Assembly (NCBI GenBank): GCA_002451235.1
Contig: DKBN01000018.1
Coordinates: 1 to 13,644, forward strand
Direction: 5' to 3'
From: Patescibacteria group bacterium UBA6899
GTDB lineage: Bacteria > Patescibacteriota > Minisyncoccia > Phycocordibacterales > UBA6899
Length of the DNA: 13,644 nucleotides
Shown here one piece after another: positions 12,396 to 13,644 of the stretch. Each line of letters starts with the position of its first letter. The first letter of the stretch is position 1. Below the pieces are notes generated by a model. The model was given only the letters and a program-made list of their open reading frames with translations. It searched no databases and was not told where the DNA came from. The position numbers and the translations under genes are program-made.

Positions 12396-12468
12396 GGGGA
12401 ATAGCGATGGCTATTATAAGATAAGAGAAACAACCATTTAATGTTGTTCTCCTACTCCTTCTCGCAAA

Positions 12469-12477
12469 TGCTATACT
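12469..12477 (+). promoter_or_regulatory. Extended -10 promoter of the ABC transporter operon
   Basis: TGCTATACT (12469-12477) is an extended -10. It lies 9 bases before ATG 12487 and only 3 before the in-frame GTG at 12481. A transcript starting about 12484 would exclude the GTG, which supports the ATG as the start. Confidence 0.55.
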
Positions 12478-12486
12478 TATGTGGCT

Positions 12487-13212
12487 ATGCTCAATGTCCA
12501 ACATCTTACCAAGAAGTTCGGCGAGAAGACCGCCGTTGATGACGTTTCGTTCTCGATCGCGCCAGGGGAGATCCTCGCACTTATCGGCCCAAATAGTTCC
12601 GGAAAGACGACCATAGTCAGGTCGATCGTTGGTATGCTGGCGACCGATGGCGGCAGCATAACGGTCGGCGACTTGGATGTTGCGCGCGACCCTGAAAAAA
12701 CGAAGGCGATGATCGGCTATATCCCCGATGAACCTGTCGCATGGAGCGGAATGACCGGGGAGGAATTACTCCATTTCGTAGGAGCGCTCTTTGGTGTGGA
12801 TCCCAAGACGCGCGCCGAGCGTATCTCGTCTCTCCTCCCGTTATTCTCTCTTCGTGGGACCGAGCGAGAGTACTTTGAGGATTACTCTCGCGGCAACAAG
12901 CAGAAGTGGAGCATACTCGCCGCGCTCCTCCACTCCCCGAAACTGCTATTGATCGACGAGCCTATCGTCGGACTCGACCCAGAGAGCGCGCAGATCGCCA
13001 AAGACGCGTTCGTTCGATTCGCCAAAGATGTTGGCGCGGTCTTGCTTGTCACTCATACACTCCCCGTCGCAGAAGAGATCGCCACCTCGATCGGCGTCTT
13101 GAAGAGCGGGAGGCTCCACTCACTCGGATCGTTCGCTGACCTTCGCGCCAAGGCCGGCCTTGATGGAAGCGCGTCGCTCGAGGCTGTGTATGCGCGCCTC
13201 ACCGCATCCTGA
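12487..13212 (+). CDS. ABC transporter ATP-binding protein (ABC-2/EcsA type)
   Basis: The 241-residue cytoplasmic ATPase powers an ABC exporter. It has Walker A GPNSSGKTT (34-42; the usual Gly-Ala is Ser-Ser), signature YSRGNKQ (133-139, in place of LSGGQ, close to the YSKGMKQ of EcsA-like proteins), Walker B LLLIDEP (153-159), a D-loop GLDPES (162-167) and switch histidine H190 (VTHTLP). The Q-loop position reads YIPDEP, Asp replacing Gln. The C-terminal ~50 residues resemble the short extension of ABC-2 ATPases. The permease gene follows 1 base after the stop codon, a clear operon. The transported substrate cannot be inferred. Confidence 0.92.
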   Translation: MLNVQHLTKKFGEKTAVDDVSFSIAPGEILALIGPNSSGKTTIVRSIVGMLATDGGSITVGDLDVARDPEKTKAMIGYIPDEPVAWSGMTGEELLHFVGALFGVDPKTRAERISSLLPLFSLRGTEREYFEDYSRGNKQKWSILAALLHSPKLLLIDEPIVGLDPESAQIAKDAFVRFAKDVGAVLLVTHTLPVAEEIATSIGVLKSGRLHSLGSFADLRAKAGLDGSASLEAVYARLTAS

Positions 13213-13213
13213 C

Positions 13214-13644
13214 ATGTTCACCGAGCTCCTCGCATACCAGAGAAGGAATGTGGCCCGTTTCTTTCGCACGAACCGAAGCGCGAAGCTATTCACTGTTTTC
13301 GGCTTCATCGCCGCATGCTCGTTCCTGGTGGCGCTCGTTCACTCCCTTTTCTATTACGGGTTCTTATACATTGCTCGAGATGCGTATTTCCGCGATGCGG
13401 TCACCTTGTATGTGATCGAACTCTTCCTCCTCGTGTCCTTTCTCCTCGTCCTGGCGAGCGCGTTCCTCAGCGGCCTCTTCGTGTTGTTCCGCCCCGACGC
13501 AGACCCGCTTCTTATGTCCTCCCCGCGCTATGTATTGAAGCTTCCCCTCGCAATTTCCCGCATGTTCGCTTCTTCGCTCTGGCCGCTATTGGTCGTCATC
13601 CTTCCGGCCCTCGCTGCGCTCCATCGGGTGTATGGTCTTGTGCC
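13214..13644 (+). CDS. ABC-2/EcsB-type transporter permease, N-terminal part (cut by window edge)
   Basis: The frame opens at ATG 13214 and stays open to the window end (143 codons visible). It begins MFTELLAYQRRNVARFF, then three or more hydrophobic segments: LFTVFGFIAACSFLVALVHS, VIELFLLVSFLLVLASAFLS and SLWPLLVVILPALAALH. The cytoplasmic stretch FVLFRPDADPLLMSSPRYVL resembles the 'RD-LLLSSP' loop common in bacterial ABC-2 exporters with large permeases. It is the membrane partner of the ATPase directly upstream. No ribosome binding site is apparent, so it probably depends on translational coupling. Confidence 0.82.
   Translation, partial: MFTELLAYQRRNVARFFRTNRSAKLFTVFGFIAACSFLVALVHSLFYYGFLYIARDAYFRDAVTLYVIELFLLVSFLLVLASAFLSGLFVLFRPDADPLLMSSPRYVLKLPLAISRMFASSLWPLLVVILPALAALHRVYGLV

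Overview
The window reads as a chromosomal segment of a small-genome bacterium, most likely a Patescibacteria/CPR lineage of the Parcubacteria type. This is an inference from protein style: a DNA polymerase I whose proofreading domain is reduced to a stub, a 240-residue HolA-like delta subunit, an N-terminally shortened MurE-like ligase, short single-domain proteins, and very compact spacing. Most of it is GC-rich (mid-50s percent by eye). One gene and its surroundings (about 7450-8440) are visibly more AT-rich.

Layout. 2-619: C-terminal part of a membrane-anchored surface protein, translationally coupled to tsaE (619-1107), followed by polA (1150-3549). 3574-4136: a self-contained cassette with a consensus promoter, a good ribosome binding site, a glycine-zipper lipoprotein and an intrinsic terminator. 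4164-6743: a PHP-domain phosphoesterase, a secreted two-domain protein and holA, all on the plus strand. 6744-7021: a dense non-coding stretch with several hairpins, a periodic Shine-Dalgarno-like array and DnaA-box-like sites. 7022-8122: a DUF296/PPC protein and an AT-rich DUF4352 membrane-anchored protein. 8123-8438: a 316-base gene-free stretch made of successive hairpins. It lies at the 3' side of tRNA-Lys(TTT) (8439-8511, minus). 8577-9486: divergent DoxX-like and SpoU/TrmH methyltransferase genes, followed by a 40-base palindrome. 9682-11561 (minus): ruvA followed by the Mur ligase. 11631-12357: rpsT (plus) and a single-domain response regulator (minus) converge on one shared bidirectional terminator. 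12487-13644: an ABC-2/EcsA-type ATPase and the start of its permease, cut by the window edge.

Functionally this is mostly housekeeping: replication and repair (polA, holA, ruvA), translation (tsaE, rpsT, tRNA-Lys, SpoU methylase) and the envelope (Mur ligase, lipoprotein, DoxX, secreted proteins, ABC exporter). No defence system, transposase or CRISPR array is visible.

The most striking global signal is regulatory. About nine genes have a -10-like hexamer 6-9 bases before the start codon and no Shine-Dalgarno sequence, as expected for leaderless mRNAs. Genes placed second in a pair (tsaE, Mur ligase) and the lipoprotein carry ribosome binding sites instead. The least explained DNA lies in 6744-7021, 8123-8438 and 9487-9526.
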